From Streptomyces roseolilacinus (GTDB taxonomy: Bacteria; Actinomycetota; Actinomycetes; Streptomycetales; Streptomycetaceae), in assembly GCF_014649335.1 (NCBI RefSeq), contig NZ_BMSV01000001.1, positions 558,001 through 622,000 of the forward strand: a stretch of 64,000 bases of DNA, read 5' to 3'. Each line of letters opens with the position of its first letter. The first letter of the stretch is position 1. A program made the translations under genes and the position numbers. Of this stretch, positions 8,348-16,541 are shown in pieces. Under the pieces are notes generated by a model. That model was not told where the DNA came from, did not search any database, and saw nothing but the letters and a program-made list of their open reading frames with translations.

Positions 8348-8367
8348 CCGGCCCGCGGCGCGGGCGG
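8320..8367. terminator. Perfect 21-bp hairpin overlapping the end of the CDS
   Basis: Bases 8320-8340 pair without mismatch with 8347-8367 around a 6-nt loop that contains the stop codon of the polysialyltransferase gene. The left arm is therefore coding sequence for the last Arg/Pro-rich residues. It sits between convergent genes and should stop transcription in both directions. Confidence 0.75.
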
Positions 8368-8390
8368 TCCCGGGTCGGCCCTGGTCGGCT

Positions 8391-9233
8391 CTAGTCGGCC
8401 AGGGGCGGGTGGTCCTGGTCGGCCAGGGGTTCCTGGAGTTCCGTCACCCACTTGCTCGTGTCCTCCGGGCACTCCAGGTACAGCTCGCGGCTGTGGCCCG
8501 TCACCTGGTGGCCGTGGGCGGCGGTCCAGGCGGCGAGCGTCTGGACCGTGGGGAGGACCTCGTCCATCGGCCCGCGGTGGATGACGGTGGCCGCGCGGGC
8601 GACGGGCGGGAGCTCGACGAAGTCGACGTCCGGCGCGGCCGTGCCGGGCGGGACGATCATCCCGGCGTGGGCGAGGATCGCGCCGTCGCCCTCCGGGGAC
8701 TCCTCGTAGTACGTGAGGCCGGGGCCGAAGCCGGTGACCCCGGCGGCGGCCAGGCGGGCGCACAGCTCCTGGTACAGGGAGCTGACGACGGGGCCGATGT
8801 CGGTGGGCGCGAAGCTCGCGGCGGTCCCGCTCAGTTCGGCCAGCCGCACGGCCGGGAGGCTCTTGACGACGACGTCCTGTGGAGGCATGTGTCCCTCGCT
8901 CTCGATGGCTCGGAGCCTCGCCGCGACCTGCCCGAGCCGGGTGGTGGCCTCGGCCACCGCCGCTTCCAGCTCGGCCCGCCGCAGCCGCAGCATCCCGCGC
9001 AGCTCGTCCGCGCCGACCTCGTCGTCCACGATCGACCGCACCTGGTCGAGCGTGAAGCCGAGGTCCTTCAGCGCGATGACCCGGTTGAGCCGGGCCAGTT
9101 GCCCGGCCTCGTAGAACCGGTAGCCGCTGTACGGGTCGACACGGGCGGGGCGCAGCAGTCCGACGGCGTCGTAGTGGCGCAGCATGCGGACGGACACGCG
9201 GCCGTGCCGGGCGAATTCTCCGATGGTGAACAT
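8391..9233 (-). CDS. MerR-family regulator with GyrI-like effector domain
   Basis: 280 residues. The first 75 form the MerR DNA-binding domain (FTIGEFARHGRVSVRMLRHYDAVGLLRP ... YSGYRFYE), followed by a dimerisation coiled coil to about 115. Residues 120-270 fit a BmrR/GyrI-type ligand-binding domain (GPGLTYYEESPEGDGA, ECPEDTSKWVTELQEP). Proteins with this layout sense lipophilic or cationic drugs and twist a long-spacer promoter. The start follows AGGAGG. A near-palindrome lies in its own promoter region, so it is probably autoregulated. The neighbouring LysE exporter is on the same strand but upstream, so a direct efflux target is not obvious. Confidence 0.88.
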   Translation of the reverse strand: MFTIGEFARHGRVSVRMLRHYDAVGLLRPARVDPYSGYRFYEAGQLARLNRVIALKDLGFTLDQVRSIVDDEVGADELRGMLRLRRAELEAAVAEATTRLGQVAARLRAIESEGHMPPQDVVVKSLPAVRLAELSGTAASFAPTDIGPVVSSLYQELCARLAAAGVTGFGPGLTYYEESPEGDGAILAHAGMIVPPGTAAPDVDFVELPPVARAATVIHRGPMDEVLPTVQTLAAWTAAHGHQVTGHSRELYLECPEDTSKWVTELQEPLADQDHPPLAD

Positions 9234-9252
9234 GACGCCTCCTACGACACGG

Positions 9253-9274
9253 CCTCACACGGTGTCAGGGTCAA
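9253..9274 (-). promoter_or_regulatory. Candidate MerR operator and -35 box
   Basis: CCTCACAC-G-GTGTCAGG (9253-9269) is a 17-bp near-palindrome with one mismatched pair per arm. Its end abuts a minus-strand TTGACC (9269-9274). An operator directly downstream of -35 is the MerR layout. No strong -10 is seen; TGTCGT at a 19-bp spacing is the best candidate. Confidence 0.5.
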
Positions 9275-9340
9275 GCGGCCGGCTCCGCCACCGGCCCCGG
9301 CCGGACGCCGCCGGCCGGAGGGCGGTGCCGCGCCGGCCGG

Positions 9341-10000
9341 TCAGGCGCCGCCGAGGGACAGCTTCGCCGCGAAGCCCAGGAACAGCGCGCCCGCCGCCGA
9401 GGTCGCCGTGGCCGACAGCCGCCTGCGCCGGCGGAACGCGGCGGCGAGGTGCGTGCCGGCGAAGATCAGGAGGGACAGGTAGAGGACGCTCGCCATCTGG
9501 GCGAGGGTGCCGAGGACGACGAAGGACAGCGCCGGGTACGGGTACGCCGGGTCGACGAACTGGACGAAGAACGCGACGAAGAACAGGATCGCCTTGGGGT
9601 TGAGCAGGCTGATCACGAAGGCCCGGCGCAGCGGCCGCTCCCCCGCCTCCGGCCCCGCGGCGTCCGGCTCCCGCCGCGGCCCCGACCAGTCGTCGCGGTC
9701 GCGCCACATCGACCACGCGGCCCGCAGCATCCCGACGGCGAGCCACGTCAGGTAGCCGGCACCGGCGTACTTCACGATCCCGAACAGCACGGCGTTGGCC
9801 TGGAGCAGCGAGGCGACGCCGGCGGCCGACAGGGTCATGAGCACCGTGTCGCCGCACCAGACGCCGGACGCGGCGACGTACCCCTTCCGGACGCCGCTCC
9901 GGGCGGCGACGGACAGCACGTACAGCGAGTTCGGCCCCGGGAGGAGGATGATGAGGAGGAGGCCGGCGAGATAGGTCGGCAGATCGGTGACACCCAGCAT
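9341..10000 (-). CDS. LysE/RhtB-family amino-acid exporter
   Basis: 219 residues with about six membrane segments. The N-terminal segment with LLPGPNSLYVLSVAARSG is the LysE/LeuE signature and NPKAILFFVAFFVQFV marks the second half. Members export amino acids or homoserine lactone-like compounds using the proton gradient. Length is normal. The ATG at 10000 lacks a clear ribosome site. It lies just downstream of the mutase gene on the same strand, 77 bp away, but no functional link is evident. Confidence 0.88.
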   Translation of the reverse strand: MLGVTDLPTYLAGLLLIILLPGPNSLYVLSVAARSGVRKGYVAASGVWCGDTVLMTLSAAGVASLLQANAVLFGIVKYAGAGYLTWLAVGMLRAAWSMWRDRDDWSGPRREPDAAGPEAGERPLRRAFVISLLNPKAILFFVAFFVQFVDPAYPYPALSFVVLGTLAQMASVLYLSLLIFAGTHLAAAFRRRRRLSATATSAAGALFLGFAAKLSLGGA

Positions 10001-10077
10001 GAGGCGGAGTGTCGCACAGCCGCGCGCCACTCCGCCTCCGGGTCCGCGCCGTGGAACGGACCAGGTCAGAAGGGGTT

Positions 10078-11658
10078 TCAGAAGGCGTCCGTCGGGACGT
10101 ACGTCCCCCACACCTCGCGCAGCGCGTTGCAGACCTCGCCGACCGTGGCGCGGGCCCTGAGGGCGTCCTTCATCGGGTACAGGACGTTGTCCGTCCCCTG
10201 CGCGGCCTTCCTCAGCTCGGTGAGGGCCGCGTCGACCGCGTCCTGGTCGCGTTCGGCGCGGAGCTTGGCGAGGCGCTCGGCCTGCTGGGCCTCGATGGCC
10301 GGGTCGACGCGGAGCGGCTCGTACGGCTCCTCCTCGTCGAGCGTGAAGCGGTTGACGCCGACGACGACCCGCTCGGCGCTGTCGGTCTCCTGGGCGATGC
10401 GGTACGCGGACCGCTCGATCTCGCTCTTCTGGAAGCCGCGCTCGATGGCGCTGACGGCGCCGCCCAGGTCCTCGACCTTCGCCATCAGGCCGAGGGCCAG
10501 GGCCTCCACGTCGTCGGTCATCTTCTCGATGACGTACGAGCCGGCGAACGGGTCGACGGTGGCGGTCACGTCCGTCTCGTACGCGAGGACCTGCTGCGTG
10601 CGCAGGGCGAGGCGGGCGCTCTTGTCGGTGGGCAGCGCGATGGCCTCGTCGAACGAGTTGGTGTGCAGCGACTGCGTGCCGCCGAGCACGGCCGCGAGGC
10701 CCTGGACGGCGACGCGGACCAGGTTGACCTCGGGCTGCTGGGCGGTGAGCTGGACGCCGGCGGTCTGGGTGTGGAAGCGCAGCATCCACGACTTGGGGTT
10801 CTTCGCGCCGAACTCCTCGCGCATGACCCGCGCCCAGATCCGGCGGGCCGCGCGGAACTTGGCGACCTCCTCCAGGATCGTCGTCCGGGCGACGAAGAAG
10901 AACGACAGGCGGGGCGCGAAGTCGTCGACGTCCATGCCCGCGGCGACGGCCGTGCGGACGTACTCGATGCCGTCCGCGAGGGTGAACGCGATCTCCTGCG
11001 CGGGCGAGGCGCCGGCCTCCGCCATGTGGTAGCCGGAGATCGAGATGGTGTTCCACTTCGGGATCTCGGCCTTGCAGTACTTGAAGATGTCGGCGATCAG
11101 CCGGAGGGACGGCTTCGGCGGGAAGATGTACGTGCCGCGGGCGATGTACTCCTTCAGCACGTCGTTCTGGATCGTGCCGGTGAGCTTGTCGGCGGGCACG
11201 CCCTGCTCCTCGGCGACCAGTTGGTAGAGCAGGAGCAGGAGCGCGGCCGGGGCGTTGATCGTCATCGACGTGGACACCCTGTCCAGCGGGATGCCGTCGA
11301 ACAGGACGCGCATGTCGTCGATCGAGTCGATCGCCACGCCGACCTTGCCGACCTCGCCGTGCGCGATCGGGGCGTCCGAGTCGTGACCCATCTGCGTGGG
11401 CAGGTCGAAGGCGACGGACAGGCCCATCGTGCCGTTCGCGATCAGCTGCTTGTAGCGGGCGTTGGACTCGACGGCCGTACCGAAGCCGGCGTACTGCCGC
11501 ATGGTCCAGGGGCGGCCCGTGTACATCGTCGGGTAGACGCCTCGGGTGAAGGGGTACGAGCCCGGCTCGCCCAGCTTCTCCGCCGCGTCCCAGCCGGACA
11601 GGGCGTCCGGCCCGTACACCGGCTCGATGGGCAGTCCCGACTCCGACTCGCGCGCCAT
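10078..11658 (-). CDS. Methylmalonyl-CoA mutase family, large subunit without B12 domain
   Basis: 526 residues forming the acyl-CoA-binding TIM barrel. RQYAGF (Tyr56), [12 protein letters not shown] and [10 protein letters not shown] hold the equivalents of Tyr89, Arg207 and His244 of the Propionibacterium enzyme. The Tyr and Arg point to methylmalonyl/succinyl-CoA rather than isobutyryl-CoA, which uses Phe and Gln. The cobalamin-binding domain with DxHxxG is missing and no separate small subunit is nearby, so a partner must be encoded elsewhere. GGAAGG precedes the ATG. It probably links propionyl-CoA metabolism and the methylmalonyl-CoA supply for polyketides to the TCA cycle. Confidence 0.9.
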   Translation of the reverse strand: MARESESGLPIEPVYGPDALSGWDAAEKLGEPGSYPFTRGVYPTMYTGRPWTMRQYAGFGTAVESNARYKQLIANGTMGLSVAFDLPTQMGHDSDAPIAHGEVGKVGVAIDSIDDMRVLFDGIPLDRVSTSMTINAPAALLLLLYQLVAEEQGVPADKLTGTIQNDVLKEYIARGTYIFPPKPSLRLIADIFKYCKAEIPKWNTISISGYHMAEAGASPAQEIAFTLADGIEYVRTAVAAGMDVDDFAPRLSFFFVARTTILEEVAKFRAARRIWARVMREEFGAKNPKSWMLRFHTQTAGVQLTAQQPEVNLVRVAVQGLAAVLGGTQSLHTNSFDEAIALPTDKSARLALRTQQVLAYETDVTATVDPFAGSYVIEKMTDDVEALALGLMAKVEDLGGAVSAIERGFQKSEIERSAYRIAQETDSAERVVVGVNRFTLDEEEPYEPLRVDPAIEAQQAERLAKLRAERDQDAVDAALTELRKAAQGTDNVLYPMKDALRARATVGEVCNALREVWGTYVPTDAF

Positions 11659-11721
11659 GTGCTGTGCCTTCCGATAGACCTACTCGCAGGTACCGACCCT
11701 CGCGACGGACTGTAGCGGCGG

Positions 11722-11748
11722 GCGTGCGGCCGGTGGAGGGCCGCACGC
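11722..11748. other. Hairpin upstream of the L,D-transpeptidase gene
   Basis: GCGTGCGGCC pairs perfectly with GGCCGCACGC around a 7-nt loop. It lies 139 nt before the L,D-transpeptidase start, in the 228-bp divergent gap shared with the mutase gene. It could be a protein-binding palindrome or a leader structure. Nothing else recognisable was seen in this gap. Confidence 0.35.
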
Positions 11749-11886
11749 TGGGACCTTCCTCACAGCCTTCCTCCGTCCTCCCGGGCCCGCCTTCGTCACA
11801 GCATCGTCACACCACCCCGATGTCGGGCAACCGGGGAGGACGGGGAAGGATCCCTACCTACACACGTTCCGTCCCGGGGGGTTCCC

Positions 11887-12798
11887 ATGCACCGTCGCTC
11901 GACCGCCGTAGGCAGAGGGCTGCTCGCCGCCGCCGCGATCGCCCTGGCCACCGGCTGTACCGCCCAGGCCGTGGGGGCGGCCGGGTCGGCCACGTCGCCG
12001 GCCGCGCAGGAACCGGCGGCGGCCGTGTCACCGGTGTCCCCCTCGCCCTCCCCCTCCTCCTCGTCGGCCTCACCCTCCGCGTCCGCCTCGTCCGCCTCGC
12101 CCTCCGCGTCCGCGTCCCCGTCGCAGGACGGCGACGGCAAGCCGTCCGCCTCGGCGGCCCCGGCGGAGAGGGTGCTGATGGCGAAGGGCACCGAGAACGA
12201 GCAGGTGCGGGAGCTCCAGGCGCGGCTGCGCCAGCTCGGGTACTTCCACCGCAGCCCCACCGCCTTCTACGGCGCCCTCACCGCCGAGGCGGTGTCGGCG
12301 TTCCAGGGGAAGCGGGGGCTGCCGGCGACGGGCGCCGTGGACGAGGCGACCTGGGAGGCGCTCGTCGCGATGACGCGGAAGCCGACGCAGAACGAGCTGC
12401 GGCCGCCGACCACCAACGAGCTGGACGCGCCGGACCCGCGCTGCATGACGGGCCGGGTGCTGTGCATCAGCAAGGAGAGCCGGACGCTGGCCTGGATGAT
12501 CGACGGGAAGGTCGTCTCGGCGATGGACGTCCGCTTCGGCTCCGTCAACACGCCGACCCGCGAGGGCACCTTCAAGGTGGACCGCAAGGAGCGGACGTGG
12601 ACGTCGACGCTGTACCACTCCGAGATGCCGTACTCGATGTTCTTCAGCCGCGGCCAGGCGGTGCACTACTCGTCCGACTTCGCGGCGCGCGGCTACAACG
12701 GCGGCTCGCACGGCTGTGTGAACGTCCGGGACAAGGCGCGGCTGGCGCAGGTCTTCGAGCAGGTGCGGGTGGGCGACAAGGTGGTCGTCCACTGGTGA
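11887..12798 (+). CDS. L,D-transpeptidase lipoprotein with peptidoglycan-binding domain
   Basis: 303 residues. A signal peptide ends in the lipobox LATGC (Cys24). A Ser/Pro/Ala-rich linker runs to about residue 95, a PG_binding_1 domain covers 100-165 (ENEQVRELQARLRQLGYF), and a YkuD catalytic domain fills 180-303 with SHGCVNVRD and catalytic Cys277. It should be anchored outside the membrane and form 3-3 peptidoglycan cross-links or act as a carboxypeptidase. The linker would carry the enzyme into the wall. Transcription appears to end at a strong hairpin 33 nt after the stop. Confidence 0.92.
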   Translation: MHRRSTAVGRGLLAAAAIALATGCTAQAVGAAGSATSPAAQEPAAAVSPVSPSPSPSSSSASPSASASSASPSASASPSQDGDGKPSASAAPAERVLMAKGTENEQVRELQARLRQLGYFHRSPTAFYGALTAEAVSAFQGKRGLPATGAVDEATWEALVAMTRKPTQNELRPPTTNELDAPDPRCMTGRVLCISKESRTLAWMIDGKVVSAMDVRFGSVNTPTREGTFKVDRKERTWTSTLYHSEMPYSMFFSRGQAVHYSSDFAARGYNGGSHGCVNVRDKARLAQVFEQVRVGDKVVVHW

Positions 12799-12830
12799 TC
12801 CGGGACTCCGGACTCCGGGGTCGGAGGAAG

Positions 12831-12869
12831 GGCGCGGGCGGGACCGGGGGAACGTGCCCCGCCCGCGCC
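12831..12869. terminator. 12-bp perfect hairpin terminator
   Basis: GGCGCGGGCGGG (12831-12842) pairs with CCCGCCCGCGCC (12858-12869) around a 15-nt loop, just after the L,D-transpeptidase gene. There is no T-run, as is usual in streptomycetes. Confidence 0.7.
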
Positions 12870-13398
12870 ATATGCGCTGAGCCGTAGGTACGGGGGGAAC
12901 CCCGGCTCTTCGCGCCGCCGATGACCAGTCGGCTCACTCATTACTGCGTCACCGGCCCGGAAAGTGTCACACCTGCCGCGCGGCTCGAGGAAACCGCAGG
13001 TCAGTGGCTTGTCGATGAGGTGGCGAGAGCTGGGGCGGGGATCACCGGGGGGATCACCAGGGGGGTCCCCGGGGGGGGATCCCCGGGGGCGGAGACCGCT
13101 GAGGGCGGTGAAGGCCGAGGGCGGTGGGGCCCGCCCGGCGCCGTACGGGACGGGGGCACGGGCCGAGCGACGGGCACCGCCGGACCGGGGGCGGCGCGGC
13201 GGCGGGGCCGGTAGCGGATCGGGGGCGGCGGGGTCCCGGTCCGGGGGGACGGGCGCCGCGGACGGGAAAGCGGAGGCCGGTACACGGGCGGGGCAGGACG
13301 GCCGGGTCCCGGGCGGGGGGACCCACCCGTCCGCGCGGATCCGGCCGGACTCGTACGGGGGCCGCCGGCCGACGGGGCGGCCCGCACGCGCCCGCAGG
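12870..13398. other. Non-coding convergent gap with a G-quadruplex-type tract
   Basis: About 530 bp without a convincing gene between convergent ends. Open frames here are low-complexity Gly/Arg/Pro and look like chance frames. The notable content is five G-runs of 4, 6, 6, 8 and 5 bases at 13037-13089, separated by loops of 5-7 nt, which fits an intermolecular or intramolecular G-quadruplex on the plus strand. The rest is GC-rich with no hairpin as strong as the upstream terminator. Confidence 0.6.
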
Positions 13399-14541
13399 TC
13401 AGGAGGTCCTGGCGGCGTCGTCCTTGCCGGGGGACTTCGCGTCAGGGGCGCCGGGGGGCTTCCCCTTGTCGGCCGTGCCCTTGCCGCCGGCGCCCTTGCC
13501 CGCCGCGCCCTTGCCGCCGGTGCCCTTGCCGCCTCGGTCGGCGTCGGAGTCGCCGCCGTCCGAGTCCCCGCCGCCCGCGCCGCCCGTACCGGTACCCGTG
13601 CCCGTACCGGCGCCCGCGCCGCCCGTGACCGCGCCGGTGCCGGGAACGCCGCCGACCGTGCCGGTCCCGCCGGACGCCGTCCCGCCGGACGTCGTGCCGC
13701 CGGGCTGGCGGCCGCCACCGGACTGGACCTGGTCGCAGAAGTTCTGGACGCCTCCGTTGCCCTTCGCCGCGAGCTCCAGCTGCTGCCGGCGCGCGGTGTC
13801 GAGGCGGCCGTCGCGGAAGTCGCGGCACGCCTGGGTCACCCGGACGGGCCAGGTGCCGTCCGGGGCCCTGGTGGCCGTACGGCCCCAGTCGCCGGGCGCG
13901 GTACCGCCGGTGGAGGAGCCATCGTTGTCATCCGGGGCGGCGCCCCCGGCCGTGGGCGTGCCGGCCGCGCCGGCCGACGGGCCCGGCGGCGTCGCCGGCG
14001 GGCCGCCCGGGTCGGCGGGCGTCCCGGGCCCGGCGGAACCGCGCGGGGTCTTCGCCGGGGCGTCCAGCTCCACGGGAGCGGAGGCCGACGCGGCGGGCAG
14101 GGGCTCCTTGTGGCCACCGAACGTGGGCAGGACACCCGTGTTGGCCGCGACGGCGACACCGCCCACCGCGAGACCGGCGACCGAGGCGGCCAGACCCCAG
14201 CGGGCGGGGCGCATCCAGCCACCCGGGCGGGGCCGGAACCGCGGGCGCAGGGCCGCCCCTATCCGTACCGAGCCGAGATCCGAACCGGCCGTCACCTGCG
14301 GCTTCGCCGCGCGGGTGGACCGGGCGGCACGGAACGCCGTGAGCGCCGCCTCCTCGCCGGGCAGCTCGCCCGAGGGGCCTGCCGCGAGGGAGCCGGTGGT
14401 GTGGCGGGCGCCGTCGAGCGCCTCCGACAGGCGTTCGACCTGCCACCGTGAGTAATCGTCGTCGGCGTCGACCGGCTCACCACGCAGCAGGCGCTCCGCC
14501 GCCTCGTGGTCGAGCCACTCATACCGCTCGTCGGCCATCAC
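13399..14541 (-). CDS. Single-pass membrane protein, putative anti-sigma partner of the ECF sigma
   Basis: 380 residues. A cytosolic N-terminus of about 112 residues precedes one membrane helix at 114-136 (WGLAASVAGLAVGGVAVAA). The outside part is Pro/Ala/Gly-rich with one more ordered block, ACRDFRDGRLDTARRQQLELAAKGNGG, between two Cys, then a long Gly/Lys/Asp tail. Its ATG overlaps the stop of the ECF sigma gene, so the two are translationally coupled. That pairing and topology suggest a membrane anti-sigma factor or co-regulator, but no zinc-binding HxxxCxxC motif is present, so the role is inference only. Confidence 0.75.
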   Translation of the reverse strand: MMADERYEWLDHEAAERLLRGEPVDADDDYSRWQVERLSEALDGARHTTGSLAAGPSGELPGEEAALTAFRAARSTRAAKPQVTAGSDLGSVRIGAALRPRFRPRPGGWMRPARWGLAASVAGLAVGGVAVAANTGVLPTFGGHKEPLPAASASAPVELDAPAKTPRGSAGPGTPADPGGPPATPPGPSAGAAGTPTAGGAAPDDNDGSSTGGTAPGDWGRTATRAPDGTWPVRVTQACRDFRDGRLDTARRQQLELAAKGNGGVQNFCDQVQSGGGRQPGGTTSGGTASGGTGTVGGVPGTGAVTGGAGAGTGTGTGTGGAGGGDSDGGDSDADRGGKGTGGKGAAGKGAGGKGTADKGKPPGAPDAKSPGKDDAARTS

Positions 14542-15221
14542 ATGTCCTTCTGCGTCCGCGGGCGCGAATGCGTCACAGCACGGCGCGCGGCCGGGGTGTG
14601 CGCGCCGGACCCCGTACGGGGTCCCGGCTGCGGGGGTACGGCGCTCAGCGCGGCGCCGTTCGGGTCGCCGGCGCCGAGCAGTTCCGCGAGCCGTTTCAGG
14701 CCGCGGTGGGCGGCGGTGCGGACGGCGCCGGGCCGCTTGCCGAGCACCTCGGCGGCGCTCTTGGCGTCGAGGCCGACGACGACCCGGAGGATCACCGCCT
14801 CGGCCTGGTCCTGCGGGAGCTGCGCGATCAGGTCCATGGTGTGGCCGGTGGCGAGGGCCTCCATGGCCTCGCCCGCGGTGTCGCAGGCGGCCGGCTTGTC
14901 GGTCAGCTCGGTCTCGTCACCGCCCTGGGCGGGGCGGCGGCCGCGCATGCGCAGGTGGTCCAGGGCGCGGTTGCGCGCGATGCGGGCCGCCCAGCCGCGG
15001 AAGCGGTCGGCGTCCCCGCTGAACCGGTCGAGGTCCCGGGCGATCTGCAGCCACGCCTCGGACGCCACGTCCTCGGCGTCCACGTCGCCCACCAGCGTCC
15101 TCAGGTATCCGAGCAGTCGCGGGTGCACGGCGCGGTACACAGTACGGAAGGCGTCTTCGTTCCCGTCCTGTGCCGCGAGCACCGCGGCGGTCAGCTCCGC
15201 GTCGTCCCCCAGCACTCCCAC
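14538..15221 (-). CDS. ECF-type RNA polymerase sigma factor
   Basis: 227 residues. Region 2 is seen as DAEDVASEAWLQIARDLDRF ... FRGWAARIARNRALDHLR and region 4 as LPQDQAEAVILRVV ... SAAEVLGKRPGAVRTAAHRGL. A C-terminal extension of about 35 residues (PQPGPRTGSGAHTPA) goes beyond the usual end. GTG start. It is followed by a coupled membrane protein. A paralogue lies at 16542-17129, so this locus has two related ECF factors. Their targets cannot be read from the window. Confidence 0.92.
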   Translation of the reverse strand: MGVLGDDAELTAAVLAAQDGNEDAFRTVYRAVHPRLLGYLRTLVGDVDAEDVASEAWLQIARDLDRFSGDADRFRGWAARIARNRALDHLRMRGRRPAQGGDETELTDKPAACDTAGEAMEALATGHTMDLIAQLPQDQAEAVILRVVVGLDAKSAAEVLGKRPGAVRTAAHRGLKRLAELLGAGDPNGAALSAVPPQPGPRTGSGAHTPAARRAVTHSRPRTQKDM

Positions 15222-15305
15222 AACCCGTTCGTCATCGCGGCAGGCACATCAGGCCGGTCCGCCCAGCGCGCAGGAGCACGCTACGTGCTGCTGCCGTATC
15301 TCGTC

Positions 15306-15322
15306 CATGTTTGTACAACATG
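15306..15322. promoter_or_regulatory. Palindrome upstream of the ECF sigma gene
   Basis: CATGTTTGTACAACATG has perfect 6-bp arms around TGTAC and is AT-rich for this genome. Its position 85-101 nt upstream of the minus-strand GTG suits an operator over the sigma-factor promoter. Confidence 0.4.
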
Positions 15323-15436
15323 CAACGGCACGGGGCGCGGGATGGTGTGACAGAAAACGCACCCGTGGCGCTGATAGGAGTACGGGGCCGTCCTACGGAC
15401 CCGCGGACGGCGACCGGGGCCTCTCCTGTGGGGGGT

Positions 15437-15466
15437 GGCGGCCCCGGTCGTCCTCCGGAAGCGCCG
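15437..15466. repeat. 30-bp direct repeat, copy 1
   Basis: Identical over 30 bases to 16506-16535. It starts GGCGGCCCCGG and ends GAAGCGCCG. GGCG/CGCC ends and two inner CCGG blocks let it fold into an imperfect hairpin. The bases flanking the two copies differ, so the repeat is exactly 30 bp. Confidence 0.85.
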
Positions 15467-15907
15467 CACCGATCGGCGCGACATCCCGGGTGCAGGGCTC
15501 CCCCGTGACCGGAACCGGACCCTCGTCGACGCGAGCCGACCCGGTACGCGGACTCCGCACGGTACACGCGGGGCCGGTCGCGGGCAGGGACCGTGCCACC
15601 GGTCGGCCTCCTGCCGGGCCGCAGCCCTCCGGGCGCCCCCGGCGAACCCGGATCCCCCTGCCCGGCCCCACGCGGCGGGATGCCGGGAAACGACGGCCAC
15701 CCCCTGCCGCACGGACACCCGCCCGGAAGCAGCCGACCTCAGCGCCGGACACGCGCCGCATGGCCGGCCCGTCCTGCCGCGACCCGTCCGGCGCGTGACG
15801 CCGGACGGATGCGCCGTCCCCGCGCCGTGGGCACGCGCCGCCGTGGAAGGGGACCCGAGGCCGTGGGAGCCCCGGCTCGCCGCCACCGCAGCCGCTACCG
15901 TGAAGCC

Positions 15908-16489
15908 ATGACCGCACTGCCCGACTGGATGCGCCCGCCCCGCGCGGAAGGCTGGTTCGCGGAGGACTTGGACCACCTCCCCGAGGCACCGCGCCACACC
16001 GAGCTGATCGACGGGGCCCTCGTGTTCGTGATGTCGCCGCAGCGGTCCTGGCTCGGCCGTCTCGTCACCTCGCTGACCACCACGCTCATGGCGCAGGCGC
16101 CGGCCGGCGTGGAGGTCGAGCGGGAGATGACGATCCGCCTCGACGCCCGCAACCGGCCCGAGCCGGACCTCCTGCTGACGGACCTCCCCTACGACCCCGA
16201 CCGCACCTGGTACGCCCCCGGCGACGTGCAGCTCGTGGTGGAAGTCGTCTCCCCCGAGTCCGCCCACCGCGACCGCACGGTCAAGCTCCGCAAGTACGCC
16301 GAGGCCGGCATCCCGCACTACTGGTGCGTCGAGGACGAGGACGGCGCACCCGCCGTCCACGTGTACGAGCTCGACGAACCGACGCGCGCCTATGCGCCCG
16401 CCGGCATCTTCCGGGGCTCCCTCCGGCGTCCGGTGCCCTTCGAGATCAGTCTCGACCTCGACAAGCTCACGCCTCCTCGGAGGAGGTGA
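15908..16489 (+). CDS. Uma2-family (DUF820) endonuclease-like protein
   Basis: 193 residues of the Uma2/DUF820 PD-(D/E)XK nuclease fold: HTELIDGALVFVMSP, RNRPEPDLLL, VVEVVSPESAHRDRTVKLRKYAEAGIPHYW. The acidic residues in EPDLL and EVVSPES and the following Lys match the nuclease core. Such genes occur in many scattered copies in streptomycetes and their role is not established. TACCGT six bases before the ATG suggests a leaderless transcript. It lies between two ECF sigma genes and inside a pair of 30-bp direct repeats, so it may be a recent insertion. Confidence 0.85.
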   Translation: MTALPDWMRPPRAEGWFAEDLDHLPEAPRHTELIDGALVFVMSPQRSWLGRLVTSLTTTLMAQAPAGVEVEREMTIRLDARNRPEPDLLLTDLPYDPDRTWYAPGDVQLVVEVVSPESAHRDRTVKLRKYAEAGIPHYWCVEDEDGAPAVHVYELDEPTRAYAPAGIFRGSLRRPVPFEISLDLDKLTPPRRR

Positions 16490-16505
16490 GGAGCCGGGGC
16501 GGGTC

Positions 16506-16535
16506 GGCGGCCCCGGTCGTCCTCCGGAAGCGCCG
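16506..16535. repeat. 30-bp direct repeat, copy 2
   Basis: Second exact copy of the element at 15437-15466, lying between the convergent stops of the Uma2 gene (16489) and the ECF gene (16542). Because it can fold, it may also work as the shared terminator. Confidence 0.85.
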
Positions 16536-16541
16536 GGCGCG

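Larger units (their letters stand above)
15222..15907. other. 686-bp gap between the ECF sigma gene and the Uma2 gene
   Basis: No credible gene was found; open frames in it are shadows in GC-rich sequence. It contains a palindrome CATGTT-N5-AACATG at 15306-15322, about 90 nt upstream of the sigma-factor GTG, and the first copy of a 30-bp repeat at 15437-15466. Confidence 0.6.

Noticed and set aside
12862..12960. ydaO-type (c-di-AMP) riboswitch
   Set aside because: CGCTGAGCC ... GGGGGGAACC near 12875-12905 recalls part of the motif, but the pairing GGGGTGAATC half is absent and no cell-wall gene starts downstream on that strand.
12921..13214. Plus-strand 97-residue open frame in the convergent gap
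   Set aside because: Low-complexity Gly/Arg/Pro sequence running through the G-run tract, with no ribosome site and no recognisable domain.
15437..16535. Complete integrative element or IS with att sites
   Set aside because: No integrase or transposase is present and no target-site duplication is evident outside the 30-bp repeats, so only the repeat pair is reported.
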